The notes beneath the pieces were generated by a model. It did not search any database, was not told where the DNA came from, and saw only the letters and a list, made by a program, of their open reading frames with translations. Positions 36,080 through 47,045 of a DNA stretch of 64,000 nucleotides are shown here, piece after piece (the first letter of the stretch is position 1; every line of letters begins with the position of its first letter). The translations under genes and the position numbers were made by a program. This DNA is from Eleginops maclovinus (lineage: Eukaryota > Chordata > Actinopteri > Perciformes > Eleginopidae). The stretch is from contig NC_086365.1 in assembly GCF_036324505.1 (NCBI RefSeq), positions 6,630,655 to 6,694,654 of the forward strand. The letters run 5' to 3'.

Positions 36080-36345
36080 CAGCAGGCTCCAACTGAAACT
36101 GTGATTACTGAATTAGATCATTTGTTTTACTCTCCGTTTTTTTGTAGAGGGAGTAAAGAAACCTTAACTGATGATTAATTTGTTGTTTGAGGTGCATTAA
36201 ATGACTCAGCAGCTTTAAGACACGAAGAAACTGTTATTTTCTGCTTTGCTCTAATGGATTTTCGTTGGAAAGTGGGCAGGGCCGTAATCATGGACGTAAG
36301 TGAGGTCAGCGGCCTCATATTATATTTTCCTAGAAAAAAACCCTG
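36080..36345 (-). repeat. Dispersed repeat, copy B (uninterrupted)
   Basis: Reverse-complement homology to copy A at 13560-14390. It carries a single ctctaatg (36249-36256; cattagag on the minus strand) where copy A has two copies flanking the MITE. It therefore shows the pre-insertion state. Confidence 0.78.
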
Positions 36346-36911
36346 ATACGCATCTTTCACACTATTTGTAAGCAAGCTCCATGGGGCAACTAGTTAGTTT
36401 TAGTTACATGAGAAGACAATTGTTGAGTGCCTCACAAGACAAGCTCAAGGAAACAAAAGTCCTTTCCACCGATACAAAATGAGTGTATGTGAGATTTGTT
36501 TCTTTTCTCTGTTGATTGGTTGGTTCTTTAATAGTTCTTATGTTTGCAAAATCACAAATTCCTGGAGGTATTTTTAGAGCTGCTACCTACAGTACGAAGT
36601 ACAGGCTTTACAGTTACACATTCACATCACTGGTACACAAACAGAACGTCTACTATTCCTCTCCCTCCGTCACACACACACACACACACACACCACAACA
36701 CACACAGGGGCCTCTTGCTTTCGAAAGCTCACTCATCCTTTTAATCGGTGTGGAATCCATCAAAGTGGGTCAAACTCCCCTCCCCATCTGCCCCGGCCAG
36801 ATTTTAAATGCACGAGGGCTGATTAAAAAAAGACCAAGAAAATAGGGCAAATGCCTCCAACACACACGGACAGGCAGCACTAGGGATACCAGCAGCGGAA
36901 ATACACACCGA

Positions 36912-37074
<163 letters not shown>

Positions 37075-37486
37075 TGAGAGGGTGTAAATGGGGGGGAATG
37101 TGTAAGCAATTACTGTGTGGCAGTGTAACAGATAAAAGGTCAAGCACTTTGACTCCAATCTGCCGTTCCGGGTATCAATTTGCCGTGTTTGTGCTCATTT
37201 GCATGCAGCCACCTTTTGTTGTTGCGTCGACCGTCCCTGAACACATGATGCAGGGAGGGCGGGGCACGCTAAGAGGGAAGGGGGGGGAGTGTGTGTGACA
37301 GGATGCTGGTTGAAACAGCTGGGGGGATAAGCACGCTCCCACAGCTGTGTGAGTAATAATGTGTTTGTGCTCTGAGTGACAAGGGAGGTTTTCTGTGTAG
37401 TTCACGCCTTGGTGCCTTTTTTTCTGTTATCTTCTTTGTGTGTTGGATTCATAATTACATGTTGTCGTGGATACATCTGTATTCAG

Positions 37487-37730
37487 AATGTTGTTCGGAT
37501 CGGGAAACAGAAAAAGTCCTGCTGAAGAGGCAAAGCTTACAACGAGAGGAAAGCTCTCACAAAGCTTCCACAGGTTTTCCTCCGGGTCGACCCGCAGCAC
37601 TGTCCCGGGGTCATGTGATGAGAGGAGTAACCGCAGTGTGCGTCCATACATGTGCAAAGAGCATCGCAGGGGCGGGGCTCTGCATTCAGAACATCATCAT
37701 GCTGCACAAATGGGGATTTCCAAGTGTTGA
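37487..37730 (+). CDS. Candidate exon or open frame in a CpG-containing patch
   Basis: After ctgtattcag (37486) an ATG at 37488 opens 80 codons, beginning MLFGSGNRKSPAEEAKLT and continuing with a Ser/Arg-rich stretch. Local CpG content (37490-37690) is higher than in the flanks. No strong donor was found; GTTTTC at 37576 and GTGATG at 37615 are weak. The minus strand is also open for 76 codons. This could be an exon, a conserved element or chance. Confidence 0.2.
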
Positions 37731-38337
37731 CATGCAGCAGAGAGTGAGAGGTCACTAATACAGGAAGTCCAGTAAAGATGAAAGGAAATGAATTAAAATA
37801 TCAAAAGGGCCGCAACGCTCAATCATTACTTTGCTTGTATAGGCCGCTTCTAGAGATTGTCCTCCTCATTTATAACATTAATCTCTCTATTGATTGATCA
37901 TTTGAGTAGCAGGAACAGTTGTTTTTTCGTTATTTTGCATTTTTCATGGAAATAAGAGTTAAATGATGCTCAGACTCTTCAACTATTTATTTAAAACTAA
38001 CTCATAACTTGTTTTAGCTTTCACTTCTTAATATTTCAAAATGTTGAGAAAAGCACATCACAAGCCACAAGTCAACAGTCCAAAAGTGTTGGATTTACAA
38101 TGACAGAATCCTGACATCTGAGAGGCTGGAACAAACAAACATTAGGATTTTCAGCTTGATAATTGACTTAAATTATTAACTGATTCTCTGTTAAATGTGT
38201 TCAGACCAGCTTTCTTCAACCCAAGACCACAAAATGAAACTCATTCAATAACAAAACCAGGAAGATTCAGTTCTTTCCATGATCCAAAAACTAAGCTAAA
38301 ATGTAGACAGGCATCGCCATGAAAAAAACAGTGTTTA

Positions 38338-38395
38338 CAAGATTCAAGATTCAAGAAGCTTTATTTATCCCGAGGGAAATTGTCAGTCAGTCTGC
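38338..38395. repeat. SINE tail-like fragment
   Basis: aagattcaagattcaagaag followed by ctttatttatcccgagggaa is the typical tail of a fish SINE. Confidence 0.42.
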
Positions 38396-38739
38396 AGCCT
38401 GGTGTCACCCGATGAGTTATCCTGCCTCAAAGACCTTCTCTGCACCAACAGCCTGATTGGGCTTAGGAAAGTGTTGTGTGTGTGAAGTTGTGAGAGTGTG
38501 TGATTTATGCATCTGAAGATGTAGCGCATAATAAGAGGCTCTGTGCCTGAAACTGCACTAGGCTTAAGTAGCGTACAACCCTGGCCTCAGTCGGAGTGTC
38601 CCTACATAGAGGTAAGCACCAAGCTAAACAAGAAGTAGCACTATTAATCAGTGTGCGACCGCCTGTCATGGGTCTTTTCTGTCTTGCACTGGATGCAAAT
38701 CCTCAGTGTCAGGAGAGGAACACTGCAATGGTACAATTA

Positions 38740-39020
38740 AGTGGGGTTGGCATGGGTTGTAGAGAGCGTTCATACTTCAAACTCAAGACCCATCTTTTTA
38801 ATTTTGCTTTTAACTCAATTGCATCTTATTTTATGTTTTTTATTAGTCCTGCATTGGTATTAAGTGTTATATTTAATCACATATCTGTGTGATACTTTGG
38901 TTATAGCTGGGAAGGGCAAGATGGAATTGTAAAGTATGTATGTTTTTGGTTTGTGAAGAACTTTGAGTTACATTTGTGTATGAAAAGTGCTATATAAATG
39001 AAGTTTGATTTGATTTGACT
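38740..39020 (+). mobile_element. LINE 3' end, second family
   Basis: RSYFKLKTHLFNFAFNS resembles the last residues of a LINE ORF2 (the 'LKTHLF' phrase). The 3' UTR ends in gaaaagtgctatataaatga and a short (TTTGATTTGA) tail, unlike the LINE end at 51905. Possible start of homology is earlier, near 38596. Confidence 0.62.
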
Positions 39021-39444
39021 GATGCTTGTAGACAAATCCAACCCTAAACATAGGCTCAAAGTCCCCCTGTGAACTGGCTGCCATAAACTTCCCAAATGCC
39101 AGTTTACTGCCGGATTACTTTGAAGGACAGCAGTAAGAACCATCACATCTTCCTCTCCACTTCTGAACAAAAAGAGAAGTAGGACAAGTAAAGTGTTTGA
39201 CAATCTGTCTGAAAGTGAGCTGGCATGACTTCTCAGTGCTGATTTCATTAGGTACACAGTGTCGGCAGACCTACCGGACATCCATTCCCTATTTATTCTA
39301 CGTAAAAACAAAGCTGTCTCTGCCATCTGACGCTCTATTTGACACAATTTTCATATTTTTGGAGTAATTATACAGTTTTTGACTAACAGCAATATTTTTT
39401 TGTGCCATCATCTAAACATTTTACTTCCTTTAAGCCTATATTTA

Positions 39445-41062
39445 CAGTGCCTTGCAAAACGATTTACCCTCTTGGCTTTTTGTCTATTTTGTTACATTTC
39501 AACCTGTAGTTCAAATGTTTTTTAATCTGAATTGTATGTGATGGATCTGCACAAAATAGTCTAAGTTGGTGAAGTGAAATGAGAAACAAATATATAAAAA
39601 AATATTTTTATTAAATAAAAAACTGAACATTGGGATGTGCATATATATTCACCCCCCTTTGCTTTGAAGCCCCTAAAAAGTTCTGGTGCAACAAATTACC
39701 TTCAGAAGCCACATCATTAGTGAAATGAAGTCCACCTGTGTGCATCTAAGTGTCACATGATCTGTCAGTATAAACACACCTTTTCTGAAAGGCCCCATAG
39801 GTTGCAACACCACTAAGCAAGAGGCATCACACCATGAAGACCAAGGAGCTCTCCAAACAAGTCAGGGACAAAGTTATTTAAGTCAGGGTTGGGTTGTAAA
39901 AAGAAAATATCCACATCTTTGATGATCCCCTGGAGCACCATCAAATCCATAATCTTCAACTGGAAAGAACATGGGACCACAACAAACCTGCCAAGACTGG
40001 GCCGCCCCCCAAAACTCACAAACCGGGCAAAGAGGGCATTAAACAGAGAGGCAACAGAGAGACCAAAGGTAACCCTGAATGAGCTGCAGAGCGCCACAGC
40101 AGACTGGAGTGCCTGTGCATAGGACCACAATAAGCCGTACACTCCATAGAGCTAGGCTTTATGGAAGAGTGGCCAGAAAAAAACATTACTTAGTGTTAAA
40201 AGTAAGAAGGCACGTTTTGAGTTTGCCAAAAGGCATGTGGCCGACTCCCTAAATGTATGGCGGAAGGTGCTCTGGTCAGATGAGACTAAAATGGAACTTT
40301 TCGGCCACCAAGGGAAACGCTATGTCTGGCGGAAACCCGACACATCCCATCACCCCAAGAACACCATCCCCACAGTGAAACATGTGGTGGCAGCATCATG
40401 CTGTGGGGATGTTTTTCAGCAGCAGGGACTGGGAAACTGGTCCGAGTCGAGGGAAAGATGGATGGTGCCAAATACAGGGATATTTTAGAGCAAAACCTGT
40501 TTCAGTCTGCCTGTGACTTGAGAGTGTGTCAGAGGTTCACCTTCCAGCAGGACAATGATCCGAAGCAAACTGCTAAAGCAACACTCGAATGGTTTCACCG
40601 GGAGAATTTAAATGTGTTGGAATGGCCTAGTCAAAGCCCAGACCTCAATCCAATTGAGAATCTCTGGTTTGACTTGAAGACTGCTGTTCACAAGCGGAAA
40701 CCATCCAACATCAAGGAGCTGGAGAAGTTTTGCCATGAGGAATGGGCAAAAATCCCAGTGGCAAGATGTGGCAAGCTCATAGAGACTTATCAAAAGCAAC
40801 TTGCAGCTGTAATTGCCGCAAAAGGTGGCTCTACAAAGTACTGACATTAGGGGGCTAAATAGTTTTGCACGCTGAAGTTTTCTGTTATGTTGTCCTTTTT
40901 GTTGTTTGCTTCACAATAAAAATTAAAAACACATCTTCAAAGTTGTGGGCATGTTCTGTAATGAAACTATGCAAACCATCAAGCAGTCCATTTTACTTCC
41001 AGGTTGTGAGGCAACAAAACATGAAAAATGCCAAGGGGGGTGAATACTTTTGCAAGCCACTG
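39445..41062 (+). mobile_element. Tc1/mariner transposon, full length (1.6 kb), inactive
   Basis: The ends are inverted repeats: CAGTGCCTTGCAAAA at the left, and TTTTGCAAGCCACTG at the right, whose reverse complement matches with two differences. The repeats extend for roughly 65 bases with more mismatches. TA dinucleotides flank both ends (39443-39444 and 41063-41064), the standard Tc1 target duplication. The 1618-bp length is typical of a complete fish Tc1. The single transposase gene inside is broken (see pseudogene). Confidence 0.95.
39834..40844 (+). pseudogene. Tc1-type DD34E transposase, broken by a stop and frameshifts
   Basis: This would encode a cut-and-paste transposase of about 336 residues with N-terminal helix-turn-helix DNA binding, a GRPPK-type motif (about 40000) and a DDE catalytic domain. 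Conserved landmarks are visible: LWSDETK with the first Asp at 40279, FTFQQDNDPK with the second Asp at 40551, and SPDLNPIENLW with the Glu at 40656. The 34 residues between the last two give the DD34E spacing of Tc1. Defects: codon 16 is TAA (39879); the helix-turn-helix part lies in the +1 frame; one base is missing in the conserved HGGGSIMLWG segment near 40382, which returns the frame. The C-terminus is intact to TGA at 40844. All three catalytic residues survive, so decay is by frameshift and not by loss of the active site. Confidence 0.92.
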
Positions 41063-43799
41063 TATAATATCACTCTTTGGTCAAAACCCATTTTTAGAGA
41101 TCTATGTTAGAACATAAAAGGCCATGAAGAGCCACAGGCCGCGTAGGGGAGTCTAAAAATGGATAAACTCCATGTTGGTTTTAGTCTTTTGATGGGATTT
41201 GTCGGCGCTCTTCTTTTTTTACAAGAATATTTCCAGCCTTATCTTTTAATCTCGTCCTCTCCGTATGACACATCCTTTAATCTCCGTTTGTAATGTCAGT
41301 CATTGTTAGCACATGCTGAACAGTGAATCTTATGCAGAGCTGGTACACTCTCACATTTTCACACGCATGCACAGATCTCACAGAGATTAAAGGGCACAAA
41401 CAGGTCGAGCCGCTCACTGCAATAGACTCTAGTGAGCCAACAACCTCTCCTGATTGACGCAATTATGGTGTAACCCTGAGCCTGTCTTACGGCAGCAGTC
41501 TGATCTCCTTCATCCAACAACAGAGACTTGATGGGGACTTTTTTAGTGTGTGGCTGGACAGAATACAAAGCTAGGAATTGTTCATTTTTCTTTTCCAGGG
41601 TAATATCAAAGAAGGATGAATGTGTCTACTTCGCGTGTGTGTTTTGTCCAATAACATTGTGAGGGTGTCATCGATCTTTGATCCGGGGTATTTTAAAGTG
41701 AGGTGGATCAAAGCAAATAAGGTTCTATTTAATAGGAAAGTTAGAGCCTCTAGAGAACTTTCCACCAGTTTTATAGAAAAATAAAAAGGTGCCAGTGCTG
41801 AGAACTAGAGCCACATTTACAAATTATTCTCACTACGTACTGGCTATGTGACTGGGTTAGGATACTGGCAGGTTAGAGGGAGAGGGTATAGTGGTAAATT
41901 ATGGCTAGTAATAAAACTAGCCGTACCTCAGCGCTGATCACCCCACTAGAGACTCATTCAGCCATTGACATTGTGTCCTTCCCCCAAGATTCAATGCCCA
42001 GACACCAGGTGACTCGATAACGCCATTGGAACGGATGTACAACCATGACAGAGTGGAGAAAAACTGCAATGGCTATTCCCATCCATCTCTCCATCTCTTT
42101 CTGTTTCTATGTCACACTGACGCATATATGTTCCCATCTGGGGTCATAGCTCCACCACAGTCAGCATATTTGACACTGCTGCTACATAATACAGCCCCAC
42201 CCAGGTCCCTCTTTTCGGACTGGGGAAAAATGGAGGCAGTAGCCTGATAATCAAACTGAATTTACCATTTTAACTGCCATTTTTTTGCTCCTATTTTTGA
42301 CATTGTGTTTATTTTAGCTTATTATGAAGAGGTGTTATAGTGTTCTGCTTCCCCCTAACCATTCAATAGCAAGTGGCCTTCTACTTGATGCCTTTTCCAA
42401 TTTACAAGATTCAACGATTCAAAAGCCTTTTTGTCGTATGCACAGAAGCTACAGCATGATTGTTGGCAATGAAACATCAAGTCACCTCCAACCGTGAAAC
42501 ATTTAATATACCTAAGAGGAACAATAGTGGAAGGTACTGAATGGTGCAGGTAAAATGAAGAAATCGGCAAACCTTTCTACATGCAGAATAGAATAAGATA
42601 AACTGAATGTCCATATAATTACTGAAGAGTGGAATAATAGCTTGTCATGATATATAAATATGTGAACTGTAAACACTACGTATCTGTTAATATGAGTAAG
42701 TGAAGACATCATAGCTATGTAGGACGATTACCTTCCCTCTTCTACATATTTGATTGGTCGACTGTCTCTGGGTACAACACCAGCGATATTAGAAGTTCTA
42801 AGCCATTCAGAGATGTGTAGAGCAAATGAAGCGGTCTATAATAAGGGAGGGGAGGGGGGGGGGTTGTGAATCAATGCAAATTGTGGCTCCTATAGTCTGT
42901 GCATTTGAATTCAAACCAATCATCTCCAAATAGTTCCACTTTTACATCGAGTACTAGTGTTAGCGTGCTGTTGGGTTCAGGGTCCATTGATGTTCAGACA
43001 GTGTTAAAGAAGGCTCTAAGCTTTTATTTTATTCAGAGTAAAAGGAAACCATAATGAAATGAGAGGAAATCAGTAACTGTGTCATTTTATCCTCCACTTA
43101 TATTTCAACTTCCACTTTAGTCACCATTGTACCTTCTCATTCCATTCAACTGTCCAACCATACATAACATCTCTTAGACTTGGCTGATTTCCAGTTTACC
43201 CTCCCTTTTTGTCCATGAGGGAGGATGGCAATTCCGTGTCTTTGCTACTGAAACTCAAAATACCTATTACATAAGGCACTCCTCCATGGCTGTTGAATTT
43301 TATATCTCACACGTGCTCTGTAATTAGAGTAGTGGGGGATGTCTTGTGCCTTTTTTACATTTACTATGTGTCTTTGTCTTACTACCCCCACTCCCTCTCA
43401 GATCATAACACACATCTCCATCTGTTTCACCGACCCATCGCTGTTTTATTAAAGGGCATAACACAGTCTATTTGGTGGCTGTGTTTTCAAACTGCTTTCA
43501 GAATAAACCCAATCATCCAAAGCCTCTTTGCAGCCTGCTGTGTTTCTCGAAACCTCTCACCAACACGGTCTCTTTGCAGCATTATGTTTCCCCACAGTCA
43601 CTCACAAGAGGCGATACAATCCGAAGTGGCCTTTGTGAATATTGCCATTGCATTCAAATCTTAGTTCAATTACAGCACCTTTGGCCGCATTCTCTTTTAC
43701 TGCGACGACGTTAACTTTATCCTCCTTTACGTCTCAGCTAAACTGGCCTGCTAAACAACATTGCTGCAGTTTAAAGTTGTGTCATTTGGTCATCTTTCT
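41063..43799. other. Noncoding stretch
   Basis: A poly-G rich patch at about 42846-42862. Open frames are short and unsupported. No gene recognised. Confidence 0.45.
42405..42470. repeat. SINE tail-like fragment
   Basis: aagattcaacgattcaaaag followed by cctttttgtcgtatgcacag fits the same tail family, diverged. Confidence 0.3.
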
Positions 43800-44125
43800 G
43801 ATAGATATAGATAGAATCGGAGGATGAAGCCCTCTTTATTAGTCACATACACAACAGAGCACACACAGTGAAATTAGTCCTCTGCATTTAACCCATCCTA
43901 GTACTAGGAGCAGACGGCAGCTATCGTGCAGTGCCCGGGGAGCAATGGGGAGGGGGGATTGGAGGTGTCCGGTGCCTTGCTCAAGGGCACCACAGCAGGG
44001 CCTAGGAGGTGAACTGGGACCTCTCCAAGTAGCAGTCCACCTTCCATATTTCAAGTCTGTTCGGGGACTTGAACCGGCGACCCTACGATTCCCAGTCCAA
44101 GCCCCTACTTACTGAGCCACTGCTG
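43800..44125 (-). mobile_element. tRNA-derived SINE, minus strand
   Basis: Read on the minus strand, the head gcagtggctcagtaagtagg holds an A-box-like motif (44104-44119) and ggttcaagtcc is a B box (44065-44075), i.e. an internal RNA polymerase III promoter of tRNA origin. The body, with gcccttgagcaaggcaccg and gggttaaatgcagaggac, is a very common fish SINE body. The tail ends in taataaag followed by a short (TATC)n. Essentially full length. Confidence 0.85.
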
Positions 44126-44131
44126 GATCTA

Positions 44132-44196
44132 GGGCAAGGCAAGGCACGTTTATTTATAAAGCACCTTTCAACACAAGGCAATTCAAAGTGCTGTAT
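44132..44196 (+). repeat. Fish repeat 'ggcaaggcaa...caattcaaagtgctg'
   Basis: The phrases gcaaggcaaggcacgtttat and aaggcaattcaaagtgctg are typical of an abundant teleost interspersed repeat end. It directly abuts the SINE head. Confidence 0.6.
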
Positions 44197-45099
44197 CTAT
44201 TACACTTTAACTCTACGTTCTTGGCGTGGTGATCTCTCCGCAGTGACCTTTACCATAGATTGAAACATACAGCCGTGCAGTCAATAGAAAAATGAGAGAC
44301 AGTCAACTTAATTAGCAAGACATGTCAAAGAAAGTGAAACATCTCTCTAAGAAAGATAGTCAATGCAAGACTATTACACATCCCCTGACCTTTGACCCCC
44401 AGCATCCATAACAACCTTAAGCTTTGAATGCTAATATTGTGAAAGGAATAATGACTATCGATTTGAGTATGTCACTCTCAGTAGAAGCCCATTGTGAAAA
44501 CTCCAAAAATAAACATAGCTCGTAGTTTATGTGCACCTTTTTACAGGAGGTGTTTCAGCCCTTATCACATGTGTATTCTGTTTACACAAGCTCCATTTAA
44601 AACAGAGACGCTGTTTTGGTTTAGCCCATAGGTCTGTATTCCCATTACTACTACCACCACCCCTCCCATCGTGCACTGAAATGAAACCCTCTAAAATCAA
44701 TACATCCGCTTGCGGGTTCACATGGGATACACTGCATCATCCAGCAGCAACACAAACACTCCCCTGCTGAGACGACACCACCAATTTCTATGTAAGCACA
44801 CTGCTGGTTATGTTTGCTGATTCTCACCCAAATGACTGTTGCAGCTTTCAAATTATGCTAATAAAAGCACATTTTCAGTTGCTAAGTCATTATGGAATGC
44901 CTGGCGGCTTGCATCCATGAATTTGCACCGAGGATGTGAGGAGTCTGTAACAAGTCATGAACCTCATGTAGTTTCCCCGGTGCACCAGCTGCTATATAAA
45001 ACCCCCTATATAAAATAGTCATTTCAGCATCATATCGCACTATAGGTCAGTTACAAATAAATAAGTTTGTAACCGCAACCTTTTAATTAGAGGTTGATC

Positions 45100-45124
45100 G
45101 CATGCTGCATGCTGCATGCTGCAG
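45100..45124. repeat. Short tandem repeat, 7-bp unit
   Basis: Three full copies of GCATGCT plus a partial one. Each unit contains the SphI-like palindrome GCATGC. Confidence 0.85.
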
Positions 45125-46582
45125 CTTTTGAATTTCCCTAACAGTAGTTTTCAGGGTTGGAGTCAGCTGTTTAAATGTATGACAGCAGTGAGCAGCACAA
45201 GGTTTTCTCACACACTTGCTGTCTAACTGAAGGAGAAATGTGTGGTTAAGAACCTCTGCTTCCAGACTTGAGCAAAAGACTGTAAAAGCTGAACAGTCTT
45301 CTTTAACTGGAATCCTTGCAGCTATCCCGGATAACAAAGGCTCTACACAGTGAAGAAAATTAGCCAGAGAAAAGAAAGACTGTTAAACTACACATTTACA
45401 TAATGCAGAGACTTCTAAATTGCAATAATCAATCGAATGCATTCTTTTTGGGAGGAAATTACAGCAAAATTAAATAATGCACTCTTTCTGGAGGGTACTC
45501 AAAGATCCTATATTGCAAGAATTGAGTTTTATGCCTTCTTTTTTATTATAAAGCCTTTCTTGGTGCTATAACAATACTGTGAAATGATAACAATGATCAC
45601 TACACGGAGAAATGCTCATAGCCCATAAACAGAAACTGTGCCTCTAGATAAGCTCTTAGGACTTGTGTAAGGTTGTAATGTCACAGCTGTACATATATAA
45701 GTATAAAATGCCACTACATTAGTCTAACTGTCACTCCCAGCTGCAATAATGGTGCAGAAATGCAGAAGACCTTGAAACACTGACCAATCAGAGCACTCTG
45801 AGGAGATGTTAAAGCGACAGGAGCAAAAAGGAGCGTCTTACACCTATGATGATAACAGCTTAATTCAGACAGAAAGTATGAGAAACATAATGCCTCAATG
45901 TTTTTGGAAAATTAAAGGGTGTAAACGTGTGGAAATCCAAAATGCAACCATGAACCCAAGAATCAGCATTATACAGTATGTCCCCTTTAAATAAATGCTG
46001 GGAGTCAGCAGCAGGAGCCTGATGCTGACAGAAAGCAGGCCGCTGACTGGCGTTGGCTCTGTGATCTGTGCTAATGTGAGCTGACAGCTAGCTCGGCATG
46101 GCATGGCTCGGGTCAGACCCTGCAGGCCTTTCCAGTCCTCTCTGAAGGAGGGAGCACCACCTGCTACATGGCTATCGCTTTAACACGCAACACAGGCACT
46201 GTCCGCCCTCCAAAGACCTCAGCATCCACCCTTGGTTGCCGTGGAGACAACGGCTGCAGCTCGTCTCACTCAAGCTGGTGGATCAGCTTTGCCACACCCA
46301 TGGGTGTCTGGGATAAAAAGGAGGGGATGGTATAGAGGGAGCGTGGGAGATTAGTGCAAGGGAAAAGCAGCGCTAGGGTTTTAGTGCAGACGAGAACTAA
46401 ATCTTGTTTTTGACATGGAAAATACCCTGTTCTCTGTTCAGAATCCTTTTTTAACATAAAAAAATAATAAAGGAAAGTATTTTATTCAAATATGAATACA
46501 AACAACCAAAAAACTAAACTAAGAATCAACATGACTGCATACTTTACATTACTCTCATAATCACCCTGAAACTTACCTCAAT

Positions 46583-47045
46583 TAATCAATCAATCAAAGT
46601 TTATTTATATAGCCCAATATCTCAGTGGACTTTACAGTTTGTGCATAATATGAATATGAATACGACACCCTCTGTGCTTGCACCCTCACATCGGACAAGG
46701 AAAAACTTCCTATGAAATCCCAGAGTTACGGGGGGAAAATGGCAGAAACCTTGGGGAGAGCAACAGAGGAGGGATCCCTCTCCCAGGACGAACCGACGTG
46801 CAATACATGTCAGTGTTTTAAATTAAAGAGATAATACATTTAGTCCAAAAGGCTGGAAAATGCATGTGTTTAACTAAGAAGACGATGGATCCAGGTGGAT
46901 GTCAGCAATCCTATGGCAGCCATCAAAGAAGTAGTAAGGTGGGCATCAGGCAGGACCACAGCAACAGGTACGGCCCCGGCTCTGGATCCAGGACTCAGGA
47001 CCACAGCATCAGCCACAGCCACGACTCAGGATCCCGGCGTAGACA
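46583..47045 (+). repeat. Fish repeat 'aatcaatcaatcaaagtttatttatatag', about 0.46 kb
   Basis: It starts with a short (AATC)n, then aagtttatttatatagccca, and includes catcggacaaggaaaaactt, cagaggagggatccctctcc and a Pro/Gln-like tail of repeated ggaccacag/ggatccagg phrases. This is a widespread percomorph repeat. Short open frames inside it are not genes. Confidence 0.7.

Noticed and set aside
38591..38611. 21-nt microexon SECPYIE with GTAAGC donor
   Set aside because: Sits at the edge of a LINE 3' fragment, and the acceptor is weak.
44061..44120. tRNA-like A and B boxes
   Set aside because: Not a tRNA gene: the boxes are the head of a SINE with a SINE body and tail attached.
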